Notes under the pieces: generated by a model
Told to the model about the DNA's origin: nothing
The model's input: the letters and a program-made list of their open reading frames with translations, nothing else
The model's database searches: none
From: an uncultured Lachnospiraceae bacterium
GTDB lineage: Bacteria > Bacillota > Clostridia > Lachnospirales > Lachnospiraceae
Direction of reading: 5' to 3'
Length of the DNA: 53,732 bases
Assembly: GCA_947625205.1 (NCBI GenBank)
Contig: CANQNN010000017.1
Coordinates: forward strand, 1 to 53,732
Part shown: positions 1 through 7,157 of the stretch, in pieces
Layout: each line of letters opens with the position of its first letter
How positions within the stretch are numbered: the first letter of the stretch is position 1
Program-made: the position numbers and the translations under genes

Positions 1-1339
1 CCCCCAGTTGAACAAGCGTATAGACGGCAATCACCGGCAGAGATGTGAAACGGCTTAGCGTAAAGGCGATCGTCACGCTGACGCACCAGATGAATACGCT
101 GTCAAAAAGGAAAGTGACGATAGTCCTGCCGCCGGATCGGAGCGTGAAGTAGGATGCATGCAAAAAGGCGTTCTGCGGCATGAAGAACGCGGTTATCATG
201 ATAAAATGTTCTGCCAGTTCGCGCACGTCCGCCCCGGTGTTATAGAGGAGCGGAAAGAACGGCGCTAGCAGGAACATAATGACGGCGATACAGGTACAGC
301 ACATAACGGAGAAGGCGATCATCTTGTTGTCGGAATCCCTTGCCTCCTTCATTTTGCCTGCGCCGAGGAGCTGCCCCACAACGATAGCAACGGAGTCACC
401 CAGAGCGATAAATACGATGTTAAACACATTGTTGATGGTGTTGGAAATATTCTGCGCCGCGATCACGTTAAGGCCGCGCACGGAATAGCACTGTGTCAGC
501 ATCGCCATACCGGCCGCCCACAGCGTTTCGTTTAAAAGAAGCGGCGCTCCCTTTATGATGACCTTGCGGGTCAGATCGGCGGGGACTCTGAGCGTAGAGT
601 AGAGCCCGGTGACAAAAGGATTTAATTCCCTGTGCCTGTGCGTGTGGATCAGCACGATCGCCGCCTCCACGTACCGGGAGATGATCGTAGCCAACGCCGC
701 GCCTGCAACGCCGAGCGCGGGCGCGCCCAGTTTGCCGTAGATAAGCACATAGTTCAGTGCCAGATTCACAAATACCGCCACGATCCCCGCCTTCATCGGC
801 AGGATGGTCTGACCGCATTCGCGCAGCGTACTAGAATAAACCTGTACCATCATAAAAGGGGGCAGTCCCAGCAGCATGATAAGTAAGTACTGTCTTCCGT
901 ACAGAAGTGTGGCGGCGGCGCTTTGCGCCGTGCCCTCGCCCTTAAGATATAAAGCGATTAGGTCATCTCCCGCGGCCAGTAACAGCGCCGAGGTTATCAG
1001 GGTGATGATCGTGACGATCCATAGCTTCAGGCGCACCGTTCGGCGGACGCCCTCATCGTTCTTTTGCCCGAAAAACTGCGCGGTGAAGATCCCGGCGCCG
1101 GATACGCCTCCGAACAGGCAGAGATTGTATACAAAGATCAGCTGGTTGACGATAGCAACGCCCGACATCGGTTCCGTACCCACACGCCCGATCATGATAT
1201 TGTCCAGAAGCCCCACAAAGTTAGTGATGCCGTTCTGGATCATGATGGGAACGGCAATCGTGAGTACCATCCTGTAAAAAGCCCTGTCGCCAATATATTT
1301 ATGTAAAAAACCGTTCTTACTGTCTGCTGTTCTGGTCAT
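1..1339 (-). CDS. MATE family efflux transporter (3' end outside window)
   Basis: Reading the minus strand from an ATG at 1339 gives an open frame of 446 codons with no stop before the left edge, so the C-terminus lies outside the window. The product is a multi-pass membrane protein: MTRTADSKNGFLHKYIGDRA, then helices including VLTIAVPIMIQNGITNFVGL and GLLDNIMIGRVG. Its start, two-lobed helix pattern and the later GQLLGAGKMKEA segment are typical of the DinF/NorM-type MATE family, which exports drugs or metabolites against Na+ or H+. An AGGAG site sits about 5 bases upstream of the ATG. Family assignment is confident; the substrate cannot be read from sequence. Confidence 0.9.
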   Translation of the reverse strand, partial: MTRTADSKNGFLHKYIGDRAFYRMVLTIAVPIMIQNGITNFVGLLDNIMIGRVGTEPMSGVAIVNQLIFVYNLCLFGGVSGAGIFTAQFFGQKNDEGVRRTVRLKLWIVTIITLITSALLLAAGDDLIALYLKGEGTAQSAAATLLYGRQYLLIMLLGLPPFMMVQVYSSTLRECGQTILPMKAGIVAVFVNLALNYVLIYGKLGAPALGVAGAALATIISRYVEAAIVLIHTHRHRELNPFVTGLYSTLRVPADLTRKVIIKGAPLLLNETLWAAGMAMLTQCYSVRGLNVIAAQNISNTINNVFNIVFIALGDSVAIVVGQLLGAGKMKEARDSDNKMIAFSVMCCTCIAVIMFLLAPFFPLLYNTGADVRELAEHFIMITAFFMPQNAFLHASYFTLRSGGRTIVTFLFDSVFIWCVSVTIAFTLSRFTSLPVIAVYTLVQLG

Positions 1340-1385
1340 ATCCGCTCCTGTATCGATCCGCCCTGTTTTGCGGACGCGTATGTTT

Positions 1386-1414
1386 ATCTTATAATAAACC
1401 CTGCGGAAATACAA
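1386..1414 (-). promoter_or_regulatory. candidate sigma-A promoter of the MATE gene
   Basis: On the minus strand a -35 TTGTAT (1414-1409) and a -10 TAAGAT (1391-1386) are separated by 17 bases, about 45 bases upstream of the MATE start. The -10 matches consensus at four of six positions, so this is a plausible rather than strong promoter. Confidence 0.4.
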
Positions 1415-1537
1415 GTGCCTGTTACGGCAATGCAATCAAGCCGTTATATCCGAATATTCTGATGCGCAGCTTCCGGGCGCTTAATGACCGGCTTGATGGT
1501 AATATAAACGCACGATGTTAAATTGTCGATTAAATGT

Positions 1538-1565
1538 TTGACAATCTTCCAAATTATGCTAATAT
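1538..1565 (+). promoter_or_regulatory. promoter of the holin-like toxin gene
   Basis: A perfect -35 TTGACA (1538-1543), a 16-base spacer and a -10 TAATAT (1560-1565) lie about 165 bases upstream of the toxin ATG. The long 5' leader downstream contains short hairpins (CTACC/GGTAG near 1577-1591 and CCCTC/GAGGG near 1600-1613), as is usual for type I toxin mRNAs. The rest of the gap between the MATE gene and this promoter (1340-1537) shows nothing else I can support. Confidence 0.65.
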
Positions 1566-1729
1566 TTACTTGGGACTACCAGGATGGTAGGCGGTTAGCC
1601 CTCTCCGGAGGGACTGTGTTTTACACTCCGTTTCGGTCGATGCAAAATATGCGTCCACCAGACGCGGCGCGCCCCTCCGATTACATAGAAACCCGTCAGG
1701 GAATCGAAAGGAAAGGAGGGCTGCAGCTT

Positions 1730-1834
1730 ATGTTGACGCTTGAAGGGCTTTTGGCGGTGCTCAGTTTTGGACTGGCCTGTTTTAGTATCGGATACGCCAT
1801 CGGATGCAAAGATAATGATAAGACACAAAAATAG
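1730..1834 (+). CDS. putative holin-like (TxpA/Hol-Tox type) small membrane toxin, 34 aa
   Basis: The ATG at 1730 follows AAAGGAGG at 1713-1719 and encodes 34 residues: MLTLEGLLAVLSFGLACFSI, then a short hydrophobic tail and a charged end (CKDNDKTQK). One transmembrane helix followed by a hydrophilic, lysine-containing tail fits the putative holin-like toxin group (TxpA/BsrG-like type I toxins) common in Firmicutes. The downstream sequence also matches what I know of these loci: a GCCGC/GCGGC hairpin directly after the stop and a conserved-looking stretch containing ACCGTCTATCGG. In this family expression is held down by an antisense RNA overlapping the 3' end. Function here is inferred from architecture, not from a database match. 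Confidence 0.75.
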   Translation: MLTLEGLLAVLSFGLACFSIGYAIGCKDNDKTQK

Positions 1835-1939
1835 CCGCCCCAACCTGACAAGTTAAGCGGCTATTTTAGCTTAATTGTTCGGGCTAACCGTCTATCGGTT
1901 GTTCCCCCGGGGCATCTGATACAACAGATGCCCTTATTT
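1827..1939 (-). ncRNA. predicted antisense RNA antitoxin of the holin-like toxin
   Basis: On the minus strand a -35 TTGTAA (1974-1969), a 17-base spacer and a -10 TACATT (1951-1946) predict a transcript starting near 1939 and running leftward into the toxin's 3' end. It would meet the AGCCGC/GCGGCT hairpin (1864-1833) followed by ATTTTTG on that strand, giving an RNA of about 110 bases that overlaps the toxin mRNA tail and last codons. This matches the RatA/TxpA arrangement. It rests on promoter and terminator reading only. Confidence 0.55.
1831..1868. terminator. bidirectional hairpin at the toxin/antitoxin overlap
   Basis: ATAGCCGC (1831-1838) pairs with GCGGCTAT (1857-1864). TTTT follows on the plus strand, and the last toxin codons give a T run on the minus strand. 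It probably ends the antisense RNA and may stabilise or partly terminate the toxin mRNA. Confidence 0.6.
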
Positions 1940-1940
1940 A
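1914..1940 (+). terminator. rho-independent terminator of the toxin transcript
   Basis: GGGCATCTG and CAGATGCCC form a 9-bp stem around ATACAA, followed by TTATTTA. It is the natural 3' end of the toxin mRNA and lies at the 5' end of the predicted antisense RNA. Confidence 0.6.
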
Positions 1941-2112
1941 TGTTTAATGTATCACAATATTCAGATTATTACAAGCGTTTTATCAGGCTTTGGCTTCTGT
2001 CCAACTGCTTATGGATAGCTTGCCCTTTTTTAGATTAGAATATTAATACATAGCAAAAGAGAAACGAAATATTTTATTGCATAAGAAAGAATAAAATGGT
2101 TAGATATAGGAA

Positions 2113-2118
2113 TATAAT
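2113..2118 (+). promoter_or_regulatory. candidate -10 box of the ATPase/TOPRIM cassette
   Basis: A consensus TATAAT lies about 85 bases upstream of the ATPase start in a very AT-rich stretch (2040-2160). No convincing -35 element is visible at the right distance, so the promoter is only tentative. Nothing else can be supported between 1975 and 2200. Confidence 0.35.
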
Positions 2119-2201
2119 AGAATAAAATGAAAAAAAGAGTTGCGTATTAATTTGAAGAGCGTTATTATATGGGTATAAATCAGATGAAGGGATACGATAT
2201 T

Positions 2202-3485
2202 ATGAAAATACAGGCTGTATTAATTGATGGATTCAAAAATTTATCGAATGTGAAAATTACATTTGATAATATTACTGCTCTTGTAGCGTTGAACAATTTT
2301 GGTAAATCCAACGTGCTTTCTGGAATTGCTTTTGGCTTAGCCTATATAAAGGCAGGAACTGAAGATAAAATGGTGATGATGTCGAATGCTGATTTAATTC
2401 CAATGAATATTAAGATGCAGTGTCGGAATTATAGATATGAAATGGAAGTTTTGACAGAGTATGGGGGAGCAGATTACAGAGTTCTATATGGTTATGAGTT
2501 TTCATGGAGAAGCAGCAGGGATATTGATCCTCAAATCATACAGGAATATTTAAAAATAAAACCAGATGTAAAGGGACAAAAGTATACACAGTTAATTAGC
2601 AGGAATGCAGGCACGGCATTATTTAAGAGCTGTGAAACGGGGCGCTGTTCATCAAAAATCAGAGTAGAACCTTCTGAGTTAGTAATTAATAAATTGAAGG
2701 CTTACGATGAGATTTTCTATACTGAAATTATAAAAAAACTTAATGGCATGAAAATGTACATGGAGAATAATCTGGATGCAAAGAGCTTTTACAGACCTAA
2801 TCCTATTATTCGCAAGGGTTATGAAGATGAAATGATAAATGCTGAGAGCCTTCCTCGAGTTGTTTATAATTTAAGTATGCAGCGCAGGGAAAAATTTGAG
2901 CTTTTAAAAAATGTTTTTATTCAGCTGTTCCCTGATATAGAAGATATAATTGTCCAAAGACATAAGATTGGTGCTTATGAAGGGGAATTACCCGATGATG
3001 CGCCATTTATTATTGCTAATTCAATACATGTTTTGTACGTTAAAGATAAAAATTTGATTAATCCTATTGATTTTGAAATGATGTCAGACGGCGTAAAACG
3101 CGTGTTTATGATATTAGCCAAAATAGTTGTATCAAGTGACAGCAATATATCTTTGATTGCCATAGAGGAGCCGGAAAATTCAGTGCATCCCAGCCTTTTC
3201 CATGCTTATATACAGATAATTAATCAGTTGCTGACTGACTGTAAGGTTATTATTACAAGTCATTCTCCATACATTATTAGTTATTTAGAACCTGCCTGGA
3301 TACATGTAGGTATCAATATAATTCCGGGTGTTGCGCAGTTTTTTTGTTTAAAAAAATCAGGACGAAAGCAATTACAGAATGACGCAGCGGAGCTCAATAT
3401 GAGTATGGGTGATTACTTATTCTCGATGCTTTCAGATGCGGAAAGCAATATTAAAGATTATCTGGAGTGTGATGCGGATGAATAA
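2202..3485 (+). CDS. AAA/ABC-type ATPase (OLD/AAA_21-like), probable phage-defence component
   Basis: I choose the ATG at 2202 because AAGGGA lies 9 bases upstream; in-frame ATGs at 2169 and 2184 have weaker sites. The 427-residue product has an SMC/ABC-type ATPase fold. There is an early Walker A-like loop ALNNFGKSN (about residues 29-37, Ala in place of the first Gly), a signature-like MSDGVKRVF (about 292), a Walker B IAIEEPE (about 319-325) with the catalytic Glu, and the switch motif TSHSPYI (about 352). This order is characteristic of the OLD/AAA_15/AAA_21 ATPases found in abortive-infection systems. The gene is strikingly AT-rich compared with its neighbours and overlaps the next gene, suggesting a transferred two-gene cassette. 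The exact subfamily is not certain. Confidence 0.8.
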   Translation: MKIQAVLIDGFKNLSNVKITFDNITALVALNNFGKSNVLSGIAFGLAYIKAGTEDKMVMMSNADLIPMNIKMQCRNYRYEMEVLTEYGGADYRVLYGYEFSWRSSRDIDPQIIQEYLKIKPDVKGQKYTQLISRNAGTALFKSCETGRCSSKIRVEPSELVINKLKAYDEIFYTEIIKKLNGMKMYMENNLDAKSFYRPNPIIRKGYEDEMINAESLPRVVYNLSMQRREKFELLKNVFIQLFPDIEDIIVQRHKIGAYEGELPDDAPFIIANSIHVLYVKDKNLINPIDFEMMSDGVKRVFMILAKIVVSSDSNISLIAIEEPENSVHPSLFHAYIQIINQLLTDCKVIITSHSPYIISYLEPAWIHVGINIIPGVAQFFCLKKSGRKQLQNDAAELNMSMGDYLFSMLSDAESNIKDYLECDADE

Positions 3486-4074
3486 GTGCCTGATTCTTTT
3501 TGTGGAAGGTGATACTGAGGTCGAATTTTATAAAAAAGTCGTAGCTCATGCCAGAAGTCTACATCCGAAAAACAGGTTTGATACTTGTATTGAATATCGA
3601 AATGTAAAAGGCATTAGTGGTTTTAAGAGTAATGCAATAAGAAAATTTAAAAAAGAGATAAAGCCTAAATATGGTGAAGACTGTATATACACAGTGGTAT
3701 TGTGCAGCGATACAGATGTTTTTGAATTTGCGCCCAAACCACCAATTAAATGGAAGGAGGTTGAGCAGGAGCTCCTTGCAGGCGGTGCGTCTAAAATAAT
3801 CCATGTTAGAGCGGAACATTCAATAGAGGACTGGTTCTTATATGATGCAGAAAGTATTATAGGATTTTTGCGGCTTGGGAAAAATACGAAAATTAGCGGC
3901 GCGAGTGGCTATGAAAAGCTACAAAATTTATACAGACAAGCAAATAAAGTGTATTTCAAAGGTGCAAAGAGCAATGGTATGATTGCAAGACTGGATATTG
4001 ATAAGATAGCGAATTCCGTAGGAGCCCCGTTAAAGCCGTTATATGATGCGTTGGGAGTAAAGGTAAATCAATAA
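3472..4074 (+). CDS. TOPRIM/RloB-like partner protein of the ATPase
   Basis: About 200 residues, starting at ATG 3472 or 3478. Both overlap the end of the ATPase gene (stop 3483-3485), so translation is coupled. A GGAG lies just upstream. The N-terminus reads CLILFVEGDTEVEFY (about residues 6-20), the beta strand plus acidic EG.TE motif of TOPRIM-like/RloB/DUF4276-type nucleases. It is followed by an acidic CSDTDVFE (about 78-85, a DxD-type metal site) and AEHSIEDWFL (about 113-122). In OLD, AbiL, RloAB and PARIS-type systems such a domain is the effector controlled by the ATPase. Here ATPase and TOPRIM-like part are separate polypeptides. Function is inferred; I cannot assign a named system. 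Confidence 0.72.
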   Translation: MRMNKCLILFVEGDTEVEFYKKVVAHARSLHPKNRFDTCIEYRNVKGISGFKSNAIRKFKKEIKPKYGEDCIYTVVLCSDTDVFEFAPKPPIKWKEVEQELLAGGASKIIHVRAEHSIEDWFLYDAESIIGFLRLGKNTKISGASGYEKLQNLYRQANKVYFKGAKSNGMIARLDIDKIANSVGAPLKPLYDALGVKVNQ

Positions 4075-4367
4075 CCGAAAAACGATATATAAAGAGATCA
4101 TCCTGTATAGAAACGGTCAGTGAAATATACAACAAATCATTGTACCAAAAATAAATACACACCAAAACAGATAACTATATTAAATTATACTTGTACTTCA
4201 ATTAAAATAAGAATCATACAGAATGCGACATATTTAGTTGGAAAGAGAAGGTGTGATATATCAGCGTATAATATGTTGAAATATGCACATCTAACTACAC
4301 TTTACGTTTATTTTTGCGGGAAAAACAAATCAAATTTGCTTGCTATTCTACAAATAATAAAATAATA
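4075..4367. other. AT-rich intergenic stretch with no supported gene
   Basis: The stretch between the TOPRIM-like gene and the BlaI promoter is strongly AT-rich, like the cassette before it. A spurious 81-codon frame (4120-4365) lacks a ribosome site and has low-complexity composition. I see no terminator, tRNA-like fold or recombinase site. It probably marks the right flank of the inserted cassette. Confidence 0.5.
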
Positions 4368-4410
4368 TTGAAATAGGTAAAAATATTTTATAGCATTATC
4401 ACAATGCTAT
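4368..4410 (+). promoter_or_regulatory. BlaI-type operator dyad over the promoter of the repressor/protease pair
   Basis: A perfect inverted repeat, ATAGCATT (4390-4397) and AATGCTAT (4403-4410) around ATCAC, lies 24 bases upstream of the repressor ATG. A TTGAAA at 4368-4373 gives a -35 whose -10 (TAGCAT, 4391-4396) falls inside the dyad. A repressor dimer on this site would block transcription, which fits autoregulation by the BlaI-like product. The arms do not look like the classic TACA/TGTA bla operator. Confidence 0.5.
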
Positions 4411-4433
4411 TTGTACAATAGCAGGAGGCAAAT

Positions 4434-4814
4434 ATGATACTTGAAAACTTAACAGATTGTGAGCAGTTGGTGATGAAGACGGTTTGGGACGCCGAGGAAG
4501 AGCTCAGCCTGATGGAGATCATGCAGAGGGTGAACAGCAAGTACCATAAGAAGTGGAAACCTCAGACCGTATCCACTTTTCTTGCGCGTCTCGTGCGAAA
4601 AGGATATTTAAGGCATTACCGTCAGGGACGTTTGTTCTTCTATCAGATCCTGATCCCGATGGATGAGTACAAAGGACAACTGACCAGCGACTATGTCAAT
4701 TTCTGGAATCACGATAATGCAGATGAATTTCTCTGCGCGCTGGCGCAGGAAAGACCATTACGACAGGATGAGATCGAAAGGATACAAACTCTGATCGATG
4801 GATTGGGCGAGTAA
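4434..4814 (+). CDS. BlaI/MecI/CopY family transcriptional repressor
   Basis: A 126-residue winged-helix protein with a GCAGGAGG ribosome site just upstream. The order fits the penicillinase-repressor family: LTDCEQLVMKTVWDAEEELS, then a recognition-helix region (KWKPQTVSTFLARLVRKGYL, about residues 40-60), a beta-wing (LRHYRQGRLFFYQ) and a C-terminal dimerisation helix. Members bind a dyad as dimers and are inactivated by proteolysis triggered by a BlaR1-type partner. The next gene overlaps by 17 bases and encodes such a partner, so the pair is a sensor-repressor system. No beta-lactamase gene is adjacent, so the regulated target is unknown. Confidence 0.85.
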   Translation: MILENLTDCEQLVMKTVWDAEEELSLMEIMQRVNSKYHKKWKPQTVSTFLARLVRKGYLRHYRQGRLFFYQILIPMDEYKGQLTSDYVNFWNHDNADEFLCALAQERPLRQDEIERIQTLIDGLGE

Positions 4815-6225
4815 CTTATTTGTTGGATTGTTTTTGACGGATTGTACAGGCATGATATTTTTTCTGGTGAGCATACTGTTTCGGAGGCTCGCCGATAAGG
4901 ATGCCGTATTTCTGAGGTTTCTGACAAAGGCAACGATGTGTGCCTATCTGCTGCCCTTCGTCTACATTGTACTATATATGACAAATGTAAACAGGTTTGA
5001 TGCTAACGCTGTTAATTTGTTTTATAGTACCCCGGCGATTATGAAGATTTGCGCGGCGCTGGGATTAATCTGGGCGGGATTGTTCCTTGTTCTGTTAGTA
5101 TACAAATTATATCGGCGTTATCTGTGGACCAAAATCTGCAGAGGCAACATACCGGAGGAGGACGAACGGATCGCCGCGATCTTTAACGAGACTTGCGCCA
5201 GACTTGGCATTAAAGAGGGCAAGGTCGCGCTGTGCCGCAATGACTCCGTGCATGTGCCGTGCATTACATACTATCATGGCTATGTCGTTATTTTGCCGCT
5301 TGTGCGGTATACGGAGAAGCAGGCGGGCGTTATATTCTATCACGAGCTATGCCACTATCTGAACGGGGATCTTCACCTTAAGACGGCCGGCTGTATTATA
5401 GCTCTGCTCCATGTGTTTAACCCGCTGGTCCATATCCTGATGCGGCAGACGGACTTATTGTGCGAGCGGTGCTGCGACCGGGCGGCGTGCGATAGGGGAG
5501 CCGGTTCATTCACCCCGAAGGAGTATTTTCAGATCATCCTCCGGTCATTGGTGAGCGAGTACAAAGCGGACAGGTATCAGTTGTTTGCCCTGTCGGACGA
5601 TAAGACCAATTACGAGAGGAGAGTGGAGTACATGCTGGGTTATCATCGAAACGGCGGGCTTAGGAGAAAGACTGCGCTTATATTGGCGGCGTGTTTCCTG
5701 TGCGGCAGTAGCCTGACGGCGCTGGCGGCGGGAGACGGCATGACGGGCGCCTATCAGGGGCTGGCGGATGATTCAAGCTTCAGGACAACGGATAACAGAT
5801 ATGATGTCGGCGTATATGACGCACTCGATGCGGATGCGAAGGTATTACCGGAGTTCTCGGAGGCGTATGACCTTGACCCCGCGAAGGTGACTATGGTGCC
5901 GGAGCCCATCGACCCGTGCACAAAGATCAAGGAAGTCAGTTGGACAGTCCCCGCCGGAGAGACGGTTGTGTCATGGGGATTTGTACAGCATGCGGGTGAC
6001 GAGGTGCTCATTGTGGTGACGACGGGCACAGACGAAGATGATGAGGACGATATTGAGTATCAGATGGGGATCAAAGACCCGGATGCCATTATGCGGTATG
6101 TGGAGGGTACGGGAAGACTGGACCACACTTTTAAGATCGATAAGAACGGAACACACTACTTCTTTGTGACGAATGTGGACGAGACGAGAGATATACACAT
6201 CCATGCGTATATCTTCAGAGACTGA
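4798..6225 (+). CDS. BlaR1-like M56 family membrane metallopeptidase
   Basis: 475 residues, overlapping the repressor gene by 17 bases. The N-terminal half has several transmembrane helices and a zinc-protease site HELCH (about residues 182-186) followed by LCERCCDRAAC, as in the M56 family that cleaves BlaI/MecI repressors. A last helix (about 291-311, ALILAACFLCGSSLTALAA) leads into an outer domain of about 160 residues. That domain lacks the SxxK and related motifs of a penicillin-binding sensor. It contains an acidic TGTDEDDEDD stretch and ends in a beta-rich segment. The signal sensed is therefore probably not a beta-lactam. Confidence 0.85.
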   Translation: MDWASNLFVGLFLTDCTGMIFFLVSILFRRLADKDAVFLRFLTKATMCAYLLPFVYIVLYMTNVNRFDANAVNLFYSTPAIMKICAALGLIWAGLFLVLLVYKLYRRYLWTKICRGNIPEEDERIAAIFNETCARLGIKEGKVALCRNDSVHVPCITYYHGYVVILPLVRYTEKQAGVIFYHELCHYLNGDLHLKTAGCIIALLHVFNPLVHILMRQTDLLCERCCDRAACDRGAGSFTPKEYFQIILRSLVSEYKADRYQLFALSDDKTNYERRVEYMLGYHRNGGLRRKTALILAACFLCGSSLTALAAGDGMTGAYQGLADDSSFRTTDNRYDVGVYDALDADAKVLPEFSEAYDLDPAKVTMVPEPIDPCTKIKEVSWTVPAGETVVSWGFVQHAGDEVLIVVTTGTDEDDEDDIEYQMGIKDPDAIMRYVEGTGRLDHTFKIDKNGTHYFFVTNVDETRDIHIHAYIFRD

Positions 6226-6330
6226 GTCGCGGGAGCAGGTGATCATATAATATAGTGTTCCAGGGGTCTCCGTCGCCCCTAAGACGGCGAGTAAAAAGGG
6301 ATCCGCAATAGATAAAGCGGAACGGTGGGA

Positions 6331-6356
6331 GTGGAGAAGAGCGATCTTCTCCACTT
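6331..6356 (+). terminator. hairpin downstream of the BlaR1-like gene
   Basis: GTGGAGAAG and CTTCTCCAC form a 9-bp stem around AGCGAT, followed only by TTCTGC. It is a strong stem with a poor T tract, so it may be a weak terminator or an mRNA 3' stabiliser. Confidence 0.45.
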
Positions 6357-6383
6357 CTGCGTTTGGGGGTTTTCGGGCAGAAC

Positions 6384-6421
6384 GATAAAGAGCGCCTCAG
6401 CCGCAGCGGGCCGCGGCGCTC
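6384..6421 (-). terminator. terminator of the XRE regulator
   Basis: On the minus strand GAGCGCC pairs with GGCGCTC (6421-6415 and 6396-6390), with an inner CCGC/GCGG stem, followed by TTTAT. It lies about 18 bases after the regulator's stop codon. Confidence 0.55.
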
Positions 6422-6438
6422 CCGTATATCCGGGGCGC

Positions 6439-6798
6439 TTATTTTACCCGGTTTATGGAATTGCGCAGCGTCAGCAGTTCACAGTAATCCAGAAGCGACT
6501 GCGTGTTGTGTGCATCTAACTCCACCATTGTGTTGAGCATATCGCTTATGGTGTAGTCGGCGGAGAGCTGATGATTCAGCATATTGATGCTTGATTTATA
6601 GTCGGTCCGCTGCAACAGATAATCCGTGGATACATCAAAATAGTCTGCCAGCATGATCAGCGTATTCAGGTCCGGCAGATGAACTCCTTTTTCATAGTTA
6701 GATATAGTTGCTACAGTTACATTTAGCTGGTTTGCCACGTCCTTCTGCAAGACACCTTTCTCGCGGCGCAATTGTGTTAATAGTTTGCCAAATTCCAT
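6439..6798 (-). CDS. XRE/Cro-CI family helix-turn-helix regulator
   Basis: 119 residues, starting at 6798 with GGAGAAAG upstream. The N-terminal 60 residues (MEFGKLLTQLRREKGVLQKD, then LNVTVATISNYEKGVHLPD and LADYFDVSTDYLL) are a textbook XRE helix-turn-helix with the ISNYEKG recognition helix and the FDVSTDYLL end. The C-terminal 55 residues form helices without a recognised ligand domain. The gene is convergent with the BlaI/BlaR1-like pair. Its targets are unknown; autoregulation is common in the family. Confidence 0.88.
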   Translation of the reverse strand: MEFGKLLTQLRREKGVLQKDVANQLNVTVATISNYEKGVHLPDLNTLIMLADYFDVSTDYLLQRTDYKSSINMLNHQLSADYTISDMLNTMVELDAHNTQSLLDYCELLTLRNSINRVK

Positions 6799-6892
6799 TT
6801 CTTTCTCCGGCGCATGGTCGGTCTATGCCCGCATTTTTACGATATTCTGCGACATACGGCCAGATTTTCTCTTTTGTACCCGTTCATGCATA

Positions 6893-6921
6893 CATATAGT
6901 CATGATTCTAGGATAAAACAA
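6893..6921 (-). promoter_or_regulatory. candidate promoter of the XRE regulator
   Basis: On the minus strand TTGTTT (6921-6916), a 17-base spacer and TATATG (6898-6893) lie about 95 bases upstream of the start codon. Both boxes are partial matches. Confidence 0.35.
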
Positions 6922-7092
6922 TATCAAAAGGAACGAAAATAAATAATAGGTATAAAATTATGTATTTTACAGCTATTTAGTTAATGAACCGTTAACCGCC
7001 GCCCAAATTGCCGGCGGCGGAATATAAATGCATGCGTGGAATAATCCGACAACGCCCACGGCATAAACAGGATAAAATTCGCGGACAATCAC
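6922..7092. other. intergenic region with one GC-rich hairpin
   Basis: Between the two divergent promoters the only structure I see is CCGCCG/CGGCGG around 6997-7020, not followed by a T tract. It could be an operator or a leader structure; no gene is supported. Confidence 0.35.
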
Positions 7093-7121
7093 TTGAAAAC
7101 CAATCGCGCAAGGAGTAGTAT
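7093..7121 (+). promoter_or_regulatory. candidate promoter of the GH9 gene
   Basis: TTGAAA (7093-7098), a 17-base spacer and TAGTAT (7116-7121) precede the GH9 gene. The -10 box overlaps an alternative reading of the same bases as a ribosome site (AAGGAG) plus ATG at 7120; both cannot be used on the same transcript. Confidence 0.4.
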
Positions 7122-7157
7122 GAATTTGTATAGTCAGGGAAAGGAATGGAGGACAGA

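Noticed and set aside
4120..4365. 81-codon frame in the AT-rich gap after the defence cassette
   Set aside because: No ribosome site and low-complexity composition expected from AT-rich DNA.
4434..6225. Reading the repressor/protease pair as a beta-lactam resistance locus
   Set aside because: The sensor domain lacks penicillin-binding motifs and no beta-lactamase or altered penicillin-binding protein is adjacent.
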